From: Arthrobacter sp. ov407
Lineage (GTDB): Bacteria; Actinomycetota; Actinomycetes; Actinomycetales; Micrococcaceae
Assembly: GCF_900102895.1 (NCBI RefSeq)
Contig: NZ_FNGD01000013.1
Coordinates: forward strand, 62,001 to 126,000
DNA: 64,000 nucleotides
Direction: 5' to 3'
Shown: positions 42,705 through 50,764 of the stretch, one piece after another
Layout of the letters: every line of letters starts with the position of its first letter
Numbering within the stretch: the first letter of the stretch is position 1
The notes under the pieces: model-generated
Told to the model about the DNA's origin: nothing
Database searches by the model: none
What the model saw: only the letters and a program-made list of their open reading frames with translations
Position numbers and translations under genes: made by a program

Positions 42705-43751
42705 GTGACCCAGCAACAGACCGCCGGACCGCCCAGCGCCGGGCAGGCCGACCTGGCCGAGGAATTCCTCGACCGCCAGACACCGCTTAGCCGGATACGC
42801 AATATCCTCCACCGTTACCCCGCCGTCAGCCCCGCCCTCGTGCTTCTCATCGCGGTGGTGGTGTTCAGCCTCCTCAATGAGAGGTTCCTGCGGGTTGAAA
42901 ACCTCTCCCTGATCACCCAACAAGTCTCCGTCGTCGGCACCTTGGCCATCGCCCAGACCCTCATCATCCTTACGGCAGGCATCGACCTTTCCGTCGGGGC
43001 CGTGATGATCCTGTCCTCCATGGTCATGGCCCAGCTCGCCGTCAACAACGGAGTGCCCGCCCCTCTCGCCCTGCTCGCCGGCCTGGTGGTCGGACTCGCC
43101 GCCGGAGCCCTGAACGGATTCCTGGTCACCAGGTTCCGGCTCCCGCCGTTCATCGTCACGCTCGGAACGCTGAACATCTTCATCGCCCTGACACTGCTCT
43201 ACTCCAACGGAGCGACGGTGCGCGGCTCGGCGATGCCTCCCTTGCTGACCTGGACGGGAACCACCTTCCCGGTGGGCCCGGTCAGGATCTCCACCGGCGT
43301 CGTCATGATGCTCCTGCTCTACATCGCGGTCGCCTTCATCCTGGGCAAGACGGCCTGGGGCCGGCACGTCTACGCCGTCGGAGATGACAAGGAAGCCGCC
43401 CGCCTGGCCGGCATCCCGGTAAACCGTGTCCTCATGAGCGTCTACCTCGCAGCCGGCGCCGTCCTGGCCGTCGGCGCCTGGATCCAGATCGGACGCACCA
43501 ACGCAGCCAGCCCCAATGGCGGCGTAGACCTGAACCTGGACTCCATCACCGCCGTCGTCATCGGCGGAACCAGCCTCTTCGGCGGCCGCGGCTCCGTCTG
43601 GGGAACCCTCCTCGGCGCCCTGATCGTCGGCGTCTTCCGCAACGGCCTCTCGCTCGCCGGGCTGGACGTGCTCTACCAGACGCTCGCCGTGGGCGTCCTG
43701 ATCATTGTTGCTGTGTCCGTCGATCAGTGGATCCGAAAGGTCAAGTCATGA
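42705..43751 (+). CDS. sugar ABC transporter permease (RbsC/FrcC type)
   Basis: A 348-residue membrane protein with about ten hydrophobic segments after a hydrophilic 45-residue tail. Family text is visible: ILTAGIDLSVGAVMILSSM, ALNGFLVTRFRLPPFIVTLGTLNIF, GRHVYAVGDDKEAARLAGIPVNRVLMSVYLAAG and AVVIGGTSLFGGRGSVWGTLLGALIVGVFRNGLSLAGLD. It forms a homodimeric channel. Its TGA overlaps the ATPase ATG. Confidence 0.94.
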   Translation: MTQQQTAGPPSAGQADLAEEFLDRQTPLSRIRNILHRYPAVSPALVLLIAVVVFSLLNERFLRVENLSLITQQVSVVGTLAIAQTLIILTAGIDLSVGAVMILSSMVMAQLAVNNGVPAPLALLAGLVVGLAAGALNGFLVTRFRLPPFIVTLGTLNIFIALTLLYSNGATVRGSAMPPLLTWTGTTFPVGPVRISTGVVMMLLLYIAVAFILGKTAWGRHVYAVGDDKEAARLAGIPVNRVLMSVYLAAGAVLAVGAWIQIGRTNAASPNGGVDLNLDSITAVVIGGTSLFGGRGSVWGTLLGALIVGVFRNGLSLAGLDVLYQTLAVGVLIIVAVSVDQWIRKVKS

Positions 43752-44542
43752 CCATGACAGAATTTGAAGCCCCCCACGTCGCCACGCGCGAGCCCATCCT
43801 GCAGGCCCGGAACCTCGTCAAGACTTTCGGCCGTGTCGTGGGACTGGACGGCGTCAGCCTGGACCTGTACCCGGGCGAAGTCCTGGCGATCATTGGCGAC
43901 AACGGTGCAGGCAAATCCACCCTGATCAAGTGCCTCACCGGCGCCGAAGTTCCCGACACAGGAGAACTCTTTGTATCGGGACAGCAGGTGCACTTCAAGC
44001 GGCCGCAGGACGCCAGGGTCCACGGCATCGAAACCGTGTACCAGAACCTGGCGGTCTCACCGGCGCTGGACGTCGCCTCCAACCTGTTCCTGGGCCGGGA
44101 GGAAAGGCGCGCGGGACTCCTCGGAAGCGTGTTCCGGATGCTCGACACCAAAGGCATGCGCACCAAGGCCAAGGATGAGCTGACCCGGCTGGGCATCTCC
44201 ACCCTGCAGGACGTGACAGTGCCGGTGGAGAACCTGTCCGGCGGCCAGCGCCAGGCTGTCGCCGTGGCCCGCGCCGCGGCGTTCGGTTCAAAGGTGGTCG
44301 TGCTGGACGAGCCAACGGCGGCACTCGGCGTCCGGGAATCGAACCAGGTCCTGCAGCTGGTCCGGGACCTCCGGGACCGCGGACTGCCAGTCATCCTGAT
44401 CAGCCACAACATGCCCCACGTATTTGACGTGGCGGACAGGATCCACATCCAACGCCTCGGTAAGTGCGCTGCCACCATCACCCCGCAGTCACATAACATG
44501 ACCGATGCTGTAGCGATCATGACCGGTGCAGCCACCGCCTGA
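43748..44542 (+). CDS. sugar ABC transporter ATP-binding protein, single-domain (FrcA type)
   Basis: A 264-residue ATPase. Walker A is IIGDNGAGKST (48-58), the Q-loop is ETVYQNLAVSPALDVASNLFLGRE, the signature LSGGQRQAVAVARA and Walker B VVVLDEPTAALG. The switch is ISHNMPHVFDVADRIHIQRLG. RbsA/XylG proteins have two fused ATPase domains of about 500 residues. This one has a single domain like rhizobial FrcA. It completes the importer with the two upstream genes. Confidence 0.93.
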   Translation: MTMTEFEAPHVATREPILQARNLVKTFGRVVGLDGVSLDLYPGEVLAIIGDNGAGKSTLIKCLTGAEVPDTGELFVSGQQVHFKRPQDARVHGIETVYQNLAVSPALDVASNLFLGREERRAGLLGSVFRMLDTKGMRTKAKDELTRLGISTLQDVTVPVENLSGGQRQAVAVARAAAFGSKVVVLDEPTAALGVRESNQVLQLVRDLRDRGLPVILISHNMPHVFDVADRIHIQRLGKCAATITPQSHNMTDAVAIMTGAATA

Positions 44543-44560
44543 CCACCTGGTGCCCCTGTT

Positions 44561-44598
44561 TTCAGTCCGCGGACCCGGCTGCCGGTCCGCGGACTGAA
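44561..44598 (+). terminator. intercistronic hairpin before the fructokinase gene
   Basis: TTCAGTCCGCGGACC (44561-44575) pairs perfectly with 44584-44598 around an eight-base loop. No T tract follows, so partial termination or RNA processing is likely. Confidence 0.65.
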
Positions 44599-44645
44599 GC
44601 GGTTCTGAACAAGCCCCGCCATCAGCTTCCCACGAGAGACACACC

Positions 44646-45623
44646 ATGGATTACCTCAAAACAGCCCGGCCCGGCGCTCACCGTTCCCTCGACGTCATCG
44701 TCGTAGGCGAAGCGCTGATCGACGTGGTCACAACGTCAAACGACAAAGTGGAACACCCCGGCGGCTCACCGGCCAACGTCGCCTACGGACTTGGCCGCCT
44801 CGGCGTAACAACAGGTCTGCTCACGGCGATTGCCCCGGACGCGCGGGGAGACTCTATCGAAAACCATCTCCGCAGCGCGGGAGTCATACTTCTGCCCGGA
44901 TCAAAATCGCTCACCCGGACAGCATCGGCAACAGCAACCCTTGAACCGGACGGATCCGCCAGGTACGACTTCGACATCACCTGGGACCTTGCCCCAGCAG
45001 CCCCCGCCTACGTCCCCAAAATACTGCACACCGGTTCCATCGCCACTTTCCTCAAACCCGGCGCCGGCGCCGTGAGATCGCTGCTCGAACAGGCACACAG
45101 AGACTGCATGATCACCTACGATCCCAACATCAGGCCAGCCCTGCTCGGCAGCCATGCAGAAGCGAAGGCCACCTTCGAAGAGCTCGTGCCACTAACCGAC
45201 GTCGTCAAACTCAGCGACGAAGACGCCCAATGGCTGTACCCCCAAAAAAGCCTGGACGAAACCGCAGCCCACATCCTCGGTTTGGGCACCGGACTTACGG
45301 TCATCACCAAGGGCGCCGAAGGCTCACAATTCTCCACTTCCGCCGCTAACATCAGCATTCCTGCAGTGAAGTCCAAAGTTGCCGACACGATCGGCGCCGG
45401 GGACTCCTACATGTCCGCCCTGATCCTGGGCTTTCTAACCCGAGGAACCGAAGGCTTCGCCCCAGCTGTCTTGGAGCAGCTTGGACACACCGCAGCTGCA
45501 GCCGCGGCCATTACCGTTCAGCGCCCGGGAGCGAACCCCCCGACCCTGGAAGAACTCGACATCGCCGTCGAAGCCCATCCCCTAGCCCAATACGCCGGCT
45601 CCCGAAGCGCGTCGTCAAGATAA
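44646..45623 (+). CDS. PfkB-family carbohydrate kinase, probable fructokinase
   Basis: A 325-residue kinase. PfkB motif 1 is HPGGSPANVAYGLGRLGVTTGLLTAI and motif 2 is DTIGAGDSYMSALILGFL with the catalytic Asp. IVVGEALIDVVTT is the N-terminal strand of fructokinases. It phosphorylates imported fructose in the cytoplasm. It is the last gene of the binding protein - permease - ATPase - kinase operon. Codon use in this gene is less GC-rich than its neighbours (more A-ending codons), a possible sign of a different origin. Confidence 0.9.
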   Translation: MDYLKTARPGAHRSLDVIVVGEALIDVVTTSNDKVEHPGGSPANVAYGLGRLGVTTGLLTAIAPDARGDSIENHLRSAGVILLPGSKSLTRTASATATLEPDGSARYDFDITWDLAPAAPAYVPKILHTGSIATFLKPGAGAVRSLLEQAHRDCMITYDPNIRPALLGSHAEAKATFEELVPLTDVVKLSDEDAQWLYPQKSLDETAAHILGLGTGLTVITKGAEGSQFSTSAANISIPAVKSKVADTIGAGDSYMSALILGFLTRGTEGFAPAVLEQLGHTAAAAAAITVQRPGANPPTLEELDIAVEAHPLAQYAGSRSASSR

Positions 45624-45677
45624 CGGTTGCCATACGCGTGGAATCAACCCGAATCAGATCGGCCAGTTCTGCACGGG

Positions 45678-45776
45678 TCAGAACCAGTTCGCGGCGAGCT
45701 GGCGGGCTGTGGCCGCGCCGATGCCGCTGCTGGTGCCGGTGACGAGGGCGACGGTCCCGTTCAAATGCGATGTCAT
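45678..45776 (-). pseudogene. truncated short-chain dehydrogenase (N-terminal remnant)
   Basis: A 32-residue frame translates to LNGTVALVTGTSSGIGAATA and RQLAANWF, then a stop. The TGxxxGIG cofactor loop of short-chain dehydrogenases is intact, but the protein ends after the first Rossmann helix. Nothing of the rest of a dehydrogenase is found further left. It lies downstream of an intact dehydrogenase on the same strand, so a second gene of that operon was probably cut off by recombination. Confidence 0.75.
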
Positions 45777-45904
45777 GGCTGTGTTGTCCTCATGAACGAT
45801 GGCCGGTTTTGGGCCGCGGAAAGCCCGCGGGGTCCGGCTGATCTGTGGTGGTGGGGCTTGGTGGACGACGGCGGGACATCCCGCCGTCGTCCGCTCGCGT
45901 CTTG

Positions 45905-46801
45905 TCAGGCGTCGTCGTGCGCGAGGTTGCTGGAGAGCTCGCGGTGCGCCCCTGCCTGGTCCTGGAGCGCCTTGGCCCGAGTTTCGAAGACACCGACGGC
46001 GTCTGCGCCGGCGGCAAAGCGCAGCGGCGGCTCGTCCAGTTCGGCGAGCTGGATCAGCGCGGCGGCGAGCTTGGCGGGGTCCCCGCCCTGCTGTCCGTCC
46101 ATGCTTTGCCAGGCGGCGACGGTCTGGCGGGTGCGGTCGGTGTAGTCGTTGATCGTGGATTCGGCGTAGCTGGTGGATTCCGGGGTGAGCAGTTCCGTGC
46201 GGAAGAACCCCGGTTCCACGATCATGGTGCGGATCCCGAACGGGGCGACTTCGGGGGCCAGGGACTCGGCCCAGCCCTCGACGCCGAACTTCGACGCGGC
46301 GTAGGCAGACAGGAACTCACCGCCTACGATCCCCGCGGTCGAGGAGATCGTGAGCACCAGCCCAGATCGCTGGGCGCGCAGGACCGGCAGGGCCGCACGG
46401 GTGACGTTCATGGGCCCGAACATGGTGGTTTCGATCTGCGCACGGAAGTCCTCCGGGGTGATTTCCTCGAAGAACCCGGCATAGAAGTTGCCGGCGTTGT
46501 TCACAAGCACGTCGATCCGGCCAAACCGGTCGACGGCGGCCTGCACGGCCGCTTCCGCCGCGGCGGGGTCGGTGACGTCGAGCGTCACAGCCAGCAGGTT
46601 CTCGCTCTGGCCCACGGCCTGGGCGACCTTTTCGGGGTCTCGGCCGGTGGCGACCACGGCGTGGCCGGCGGCCAGGGCCGCCTTCGCGATGTCAGTCCCC
46701 ATGCCGCGGCCGGCGCCGGTGATGAACCAGACCTTCTTCCCGGGCATGCTTTCCTTGTGTTCGCTCAGGTGGTGCTGGTCACTGGTTTTCTGGTCACTCA
46801 T
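45905..46801 (-). CDS. short-chain dehydrogenase/reductase
   Basis: A 298-residue SDR enzyme. The cofactor loop is VWFITGAGRGMGTDIAKAALAAGH, then NNAG, the catalytic Ser in LTISSTAG and YAASK with the catalytic Tyr and Lys. Start choice at 46801 gives a 17-residue His/Ser-rich tail before MPGKKVWF. The internal M at that point is an alternative. The enzyme oxidises or reduces an unknown alcohol or ketone. The regulator gene overlaps it by eight bases on the same strand. Confidence 0.92.
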   Translation of the reverse strand: MSDQKTSDQHHLSEHKESMPGKKVWFITGAGRGMGTDIAKAALAAGHAVVATGRDPEKVAQAVGQSENLLAVTLDVTDPAAAEAAVQAAVDRFGRIDVLVNNAGNFYAGFFEEITPEDFRAQIETTMFGPMNVTRAALPVLRAQRSGLVLTISSTAGIVGGEFLSAYAASKFGVEGWAESLAPEVAPFGIRTMIVEPGFFRTELLTPESTSYAESTINDYTDRTRQTVAAWQSMDGQQGGDPAKLAAALIQLAELDEPPLRFAAGADAVGVFETRAKALQDQAGAHRELSSNLAHDDA

Positions 46802-47777
46802 GTGATGGTTCTGTCTTTCCTGGGTTCGGTGATCCCGGCTGCGCATGGGAGCGCATCTCAGGGACGGTGGGTCCACCGGTAGGACCGCCGGTGGTGGTTG
46901 TTTCGGGAGGTGATGCCGCCCAGCTGGCGAGGAACGTCAGCGCGTTTTCGGACGCGGACCCCGGCTCGGCCGTGAAGGTGAACAGGGTCTGTCCCTCATC
47001 GCCGGGAAGGTGAAGAGTCTCGAACTGCAGCGACAATTCCCCGACGACCGGATGGTGAAATCGTTTGGTTCCCGTGGTGTGGATCCGCACGTCATGGCCA
47101 GCCCACAATGCGGCGAACAGCCCGCTACGTGTAGTCAGCTCCCCAACCAGCTCGTTCAACGCCCTGTCGTGCGGGTTCCGTCCTGCTTCCAGGCGCAGCA
47201 TCGCCACCGTGGTGGCCGCGATCGCGCGCCAATCGGGGTAGAGGTCACCCGCGCGCGGATCGAGGAAGAGGTAGCGCGCCTGGTTCGGCAGCCGCTCCGC
47301 GCTGTCCGGCCCCGGCTGTGCGGCGGAGTTGAACACCTCCGCGTACAGCGCGCGGCCCAGCAGGTTGGCTGCCAGCACGTCCGAACGGCCGTTCTGCACC
47401 AGAGCCGCCACTCCGGTCATGCCATCCAGAAGACGCAGGACCCCGGGCCGGACCCGCTGCTGCGGTGGCCGGCGCGGCACCCGACGCGACGGCGTGTTGA
47501 CCGTCCTCGCCAGGTCCATCAGGTGCGCCCGCTGGGCGTCGTCAAGCTGAAGGGCCGAGGCGACAGCCTCGAGCACCGAGTCTGAAACGCCGCGTAGGCT
47601 GCCGCGTTCAAGCCGGGTGTAGTAGTCCGTGCTCACCCCGGCGAGCTGCGCCACTTCCTCACGGCGCAGGCCTGGCACGCGGCGCAGCTCCCCGTAGCTG
47701 GCGATGCCGGCCTGTTCCGGGCTGATCTTCGCTCGCCGCGAGATCAGGAACTCACGGATTTCCTCTTTGCTGTCCAC
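46794..47777 (-). CDS. XRE-family regulator with MmyB-like ligand-binding domain
   Basis: A 327-residue regulator, close in layout to the one at 19809-20702. The GTG at 47777 aligns exactly with the ATG of that paralogue (DSKEEIREFLISRRAKISPEQ against DNRDATREFLASRRAKITPEQ). The helix-turn-helix is GLRREEVAQLAGVSTDYYTRLERG. The MmyB part shows LVQNGRSDVLAANLLGRALY, YLFLDPRAGDLYPDW and HPVVGELSLQFETLHL. A C-terminal Gly/Pro/Thr tail is not conserved. It overlaps and likely controls the dehydrogenase downstream. Confidence 0.88.
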   Translation of the reverse strand: MDSKEEIREFLISRRAKISPEQAGIASYGELRRVPGLRREEVAQLAGVSTDYYTRLERGSLRGVSDSVLEAVASALQLDDAQRAHLMDLARTVNTPSRRVPRRPPQQRVRPGVLRLLDGMTGVAALVQNGRSDVLAANLLGRALYAEVFNSAAQPGPDSAERLPNQARYLFLDPRAGDLYPDWRAIAATTVAMLRLEAGRNPHDRALNELVGELTTRSGLFAALWAGHDVRIHTTGTKRFHHPVVGELSLQFETLHLPGDEGQTLFTFTAEPGSASENALTFLASWAASPPETTTTGGPTGGPTVPEMRSHAQPGSPNPGKTEPSHE

Positions 47778-47813
47778 ATCCACCACGCTACGCACGCCGG
47801 GCGGCCGGTGGCA

Positions 47814-47828
47814 GTGTCTATCAGACAC
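47814..47828. promoter_or_regulatory. palindrome upstream of the XRE/MmyB regulator
   Basis: GTGTCT-ATC-AGACAC, with perfect 6-bp arms, 37 bases before the chosen start. It is a candidate autoregulatory site. Confidence 0.45.
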
Positions 47829-47962
47829 CCCCAATCACTCCAACGTGGCCGAAGGCGCGGAACCGTCCTCCGTTGACCATCTAAGAGCGTTCAACCCTCG
47901 ACCACGGCCCTGCACATCGGTAGAGTTCCCGCATCTGTTCCGAACACTTCTTGGGGGCCATC

Positions 47963-48637
47963 GTGCTTAAAGGAATCAGCAGGATGACAGGGGCTGTGGC
48001 GGGGCTGGTGCTTTCGCTCGGCATGATCGCACCATCGGTGACGGCAGTGGCCGCGGTGGGCTACGACTTCGATTCTGCCTCCAGCCTGCAGGTGGTGGTC
48101 AACAAGCACCGGCAGCTGAACCCGGCCGCTTATGTGCCGGGGCAGTTGGTCAGGGTCCAAGGGGAACGGTTGCGGGCGCAGGCCGCGGACGCCTACAAGC
48201 AGTTTGCCAAAGCCGCCAAGGCGGCCGGCGTGAACGTCATGCCGATCAGCGGCTACCGTTCGTTCAGCGAGCAGGCCAGCCTCTATGACAGCTACGTGCG
48301 CCAGTACGGACAGGCGACGGCGGATACGCTTGCCGCCCGGCCCGGCTACAGCGAACACCAGACCGGCCTGGCAATGGACATCGGCAATGCCAGCGGAATC
48401 TGCGCCCTGCAAGCGTGCTTCGCAAATACCCCGGCGGGGCGATGGGCGGCTGAGCACGGCTGGGAATACGGATTCATCATCCGATATCCGGCCGGGGCCG
48501 GGGCCACTACCGGCTACACCTACGAGCCATGGCATCTGCGCTATGTGGGACGGGCCATCGCCGAGGATATGCAAAGCACCGGGATTACCACCCTGGAGAA
48601 GTACTTCGGTCTGGAAGCGGCGCCGGATTATGTTTAA
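47963..48637 (+). CDS. D-alanyl-D-alanine carboxypeptidase (VanY/M15B family)
   Basis: A 224-residue exported protein. GTG 47963 has GGGGG six bases upstream; the signal peptide ends near VTAVAAVG. Zinc-peptidase motifs are PISGYRSFSEQASLYDSYVR, ARPGYSEHQTGLAMDIGNASG (His and Asp ligands), WAAEHGWEYGFIIRYP (catalytic Glu) and YEPWHLRYVG (third ligand His). It trims the terminal D-Ala of peptidoglycan peptides at the cell surface. It is a single gene. Confidence 0.93.
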   Translation: MLKGISRMTGAVAGLVLSLGMIAPSVTAVAAVGYDFDSASSLQVVVNKHRQLNPAAYVPGQLVRVQGERLRAQAADAYKQFAKAAKAAGVNVMPISGYRSFSEQASLYDSYVRQYGQATADTLAARPGYSEHQTGLAMDIGNASGICALQACFANTPAGRWAAEHGWEYGFIIRYPAGAGATTGYTYEPWHLRYVGRAIAEDMQSTGITTLEKYFGLEAAPDYV

Positions 48638-48693
48638 GGAGAGATTCTCTTCCCCGCCGTGGGGTGTGCCGTGGACCGGCCGCAAGTCACTGG

Positions 48694-50649
48694 TCAGTGT
48701 GTGGAGGCCAACCGCCTGTAGCTGAAGGACTTCAGCGTCAGGGTGCCGCCCGCCGTGACGGCTTTGATGCTCGGCGTCCCCGCGGTGGGGAAAACGAGTG
48801 ACGTCATGGTCTTTTTCCCGCCGTTGATGAAAACCTCCACCGAGCTATAGTCGACGAAAATCGATAACTCCACTTTCCCGTCTCGCGCTGGGCTGACTGC
48901 GCGTCGCGATGCCCGATAGTCCGGACTGAGTTCGGCCTTGCCCGTGGCGGCAGCATCGGCATCGCGGGAGATGAATGCCGATTCGTCGGCAAAGTCATAT
49001 CCGACCGTCGCGAACGTTCCCCCGTCGCTTCCGAGCTCGATCCTCGCTTCGGATCCGTCGTCGTCCGCCGTCCGTTCAAGAGTCACATCGAGCCGGTACG
49101 CCCCGCCTTCCGGAGCCGGCAGCCGTCCTGCGCCGTCCTGTGTCATTCGGCGTTCCCGAGTTGTTGCCACCGGGCCTTCAATGGACTTCAGGGCGGCGGA
49201 GGGGTTGGACACAAGGGTCGGCTTTCCCGCGATTGTGTCCAGCCGTATGTCGCGCACGATGGAGTCGGCGCCACCGTGCCAGTCTTCGGTGGGCAGCTGC
49301 CGGGCGTACGCCCAGTTGTTCATCCACCCGATGGCGTGCCGGGAGGACATCCGCTGGCTTTCGGTGAGTCTCGGGTCATCCCACGTCACGGCGGCGTAGA
49401 AGTCGGAGCCGGCGTCGAGCCACTGATGCGGCTCGCCGGACGGGGTGAATCGGGTTCCGTCCCACTCGCCAGTCCAGTAGGCGACGCCCGTGGTGAATCC
49501 CTCTTCGCTCCCGTTGGCGCTGGCGGCCAGGACCCAGGTCCGTTTGGATGGATCGCCGTCCAGATCCAGCTGGAAGAGTTCAGGGCATTCGAGGAAGCCC
49601 AGGCCGGTGCGTTCGACGCCCGAGGCGTAGCGCCAGTTCTTCAGGTCCGGCGAGGTATACATGCCGATTTTGTCGCCTTCGGCCAGGGCCATAACCCATT
49701 GGCCGTGGGCTTCATCGCGGATGATCTTAGGATCCCGCCAGTTCGGTTCGCCGGGGTTATCCATCACCGGATTCTGCGCATACGCGGTGAAGGAGTATCC
49801 GTTGTCGGTGGAATAGAACAGGGATTGCCGCTGGATGCCCTGGTCCTGTTGCGTCATCACCGCGAGGACGGCGTCTTTGCCAAAGCCGGCCGAGTTGTCG
49901 TGGTCCACCACGGCGCTTCCGGTCTCGATGTCGCCCAGCCCGTTTTTGTACTTGGCGATCGCCACCCCTTCGTCCTTCCAGTGCACCAGGTCTGTGCTGG
50001 TCAGGTGGTACCACTCGGTGCCGTTCTCCTTCGGGTACCCGGCGTTGTAGAGGTAGTAGTAGTGCCACACGCCGTCCAGCAAGATCGGACGCTGCGGATC
50101 ATTCATCCAGTTCTTCCCGGGCGTGATGTGATAGCTCGGCCGGAACTCGGATGCCCCCTCGGGCCGGTCGAAAGCCGAAATCGCGGGCGCCGGCGTCTGC
50201 CGTGACACGCCCAGATCGGCGAGCATGGACTCGACTGCTTCGGGGCTCACGCACTCCGGGCGAACCACCCCACCTGAGCCTGCACGGACCACCCGGTCCT
50301 CCACGCTGGACATGACCTCGACGTCATTTCCGATCCGTGCGGCTGCCACCCACCCGCCGGGGCATTCGATGCTCCGCAGGTCCGCCACACCTTCGGTCCG
50401 GATCGGATGCGCCAGCTTTTCAAGAGTGCGGTCGCCACTGCTGAGCCAATAGGAGCCGTAACGCCCGTAGGATTCCTTGGCTTCGGACTGGGCGTCGGCG
50501 ATGCCCCGGAGCGCCTGCTCGGCCTGGCTCTGGGCGGCCTGGCTCTGGGCGCCCGGACGGGATCCCGTCGCGGGGACCAGCGCCAGCGCGACAAGAACGG
50601 CCGCGGCCGCTGCTGCCACCACAATCCAGATCGTCCGAAGGTTTTTCAT
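48694..50649 (-). CDS. membrane-anchored GH32 enzyme (levanase-like)
   Basis: A 651-residue protein. Residues 7-26 form a membrane anchor (IWIVVAAAAAAVLVALALV) that is not followed by a clear cleavage site. Residues 38-125 are not GH32 and look like the globular part of a pilin or pseudopilin (SQAEQALRGIADAQSEAKESYGRYG, one disulfide-type Cys pair). The GH32 domain begins near 168, with nucleophile Asp184 in WMNDPQRP, WRDPK at 305-308 and acid/base Glu354 in FLECPELF. The C-terminal beta-sandwich is present. It ends in LTLKSFSYRRL. The Gln instead of Asn-Gly after NDP differs from ordinary invertases. It lies 115 bases downstream of levansucrase. Confidence 0.9.
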   Translation of the reverse strand: MKNLRTIWIVVAAAAAAVLVALALVPATGSRPGAQSQAAQSQAEQALRGIADAQSEAKESYGRYGSYWLSSGDRTLEKLAHPIRTEGVADLRSIECPGGWVAAARIGNDVEVMSSVEDRVVRAGSGGVVRPECVSPEAVESMLADLGVSRQTPAPAISAFDRPEGASEFRPSYHITPGKNWMNDPQRPILLDGVWHYYYLYNAGYPKENGTEWYHLTSTDLVHWKDEGVAIAKYKNGLGDIETGSAVVDHDNSAGFGKDAVLAVMTQQDQGIQRQSLFYSTDNGYSFTAYAQNPVMDNPGEPNWRDPKIIRDEAHGQWVMALAEGDKIGMYTSPDLKNWRYASGVERTGLGFLECPELFQLDLDGDPSKRTWVLAASANGSEEGFTTGVAYWTGEWDGTRFTPSGEPHQWLDAGSDFYAAVTWDDPRLTESQRMSSRHAIGWMNNWAYARQLPTEDWHGGADSIVRDIRLDTIAGKPTLVSNPSAALKSIEGPVATTRERRMTQDGAGRLPAPEGGAYRLDVTLERTADDDGSEARIELGSDGGTFATVGYDFADESAFISRDADAAATGKAELSPDYRASRRAVSPARDGKVELSIFVDYSSVEVFINGGKKTMTSLVFPTAGTPSIKAVTAGGTLTLKSFSYRRLASTH

Positions 50650-50714
50650 GATTCAACATTCCTGGTTCTGGTGGAAGCCATCCGACCCCATCTATGGCCC
50701 GTATATGCGAAGGA

Positions 50715-50744
50715 CGGAAGCGCCCGGAATTCCGGGCGCTTCCG
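50715..50744 (-). terminator. 30-bp perfect palindrome between levansucrase and GH32 genes
   Basis: CGGAAGCGCCCGGAA and its exact reverse complement adjoin without a loop. A long GC stem here may partly terminate after levansucrase. Confidence 0.65.
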
Positions 50745-50764
50745 CCTCATGACTGCCTACTGCA

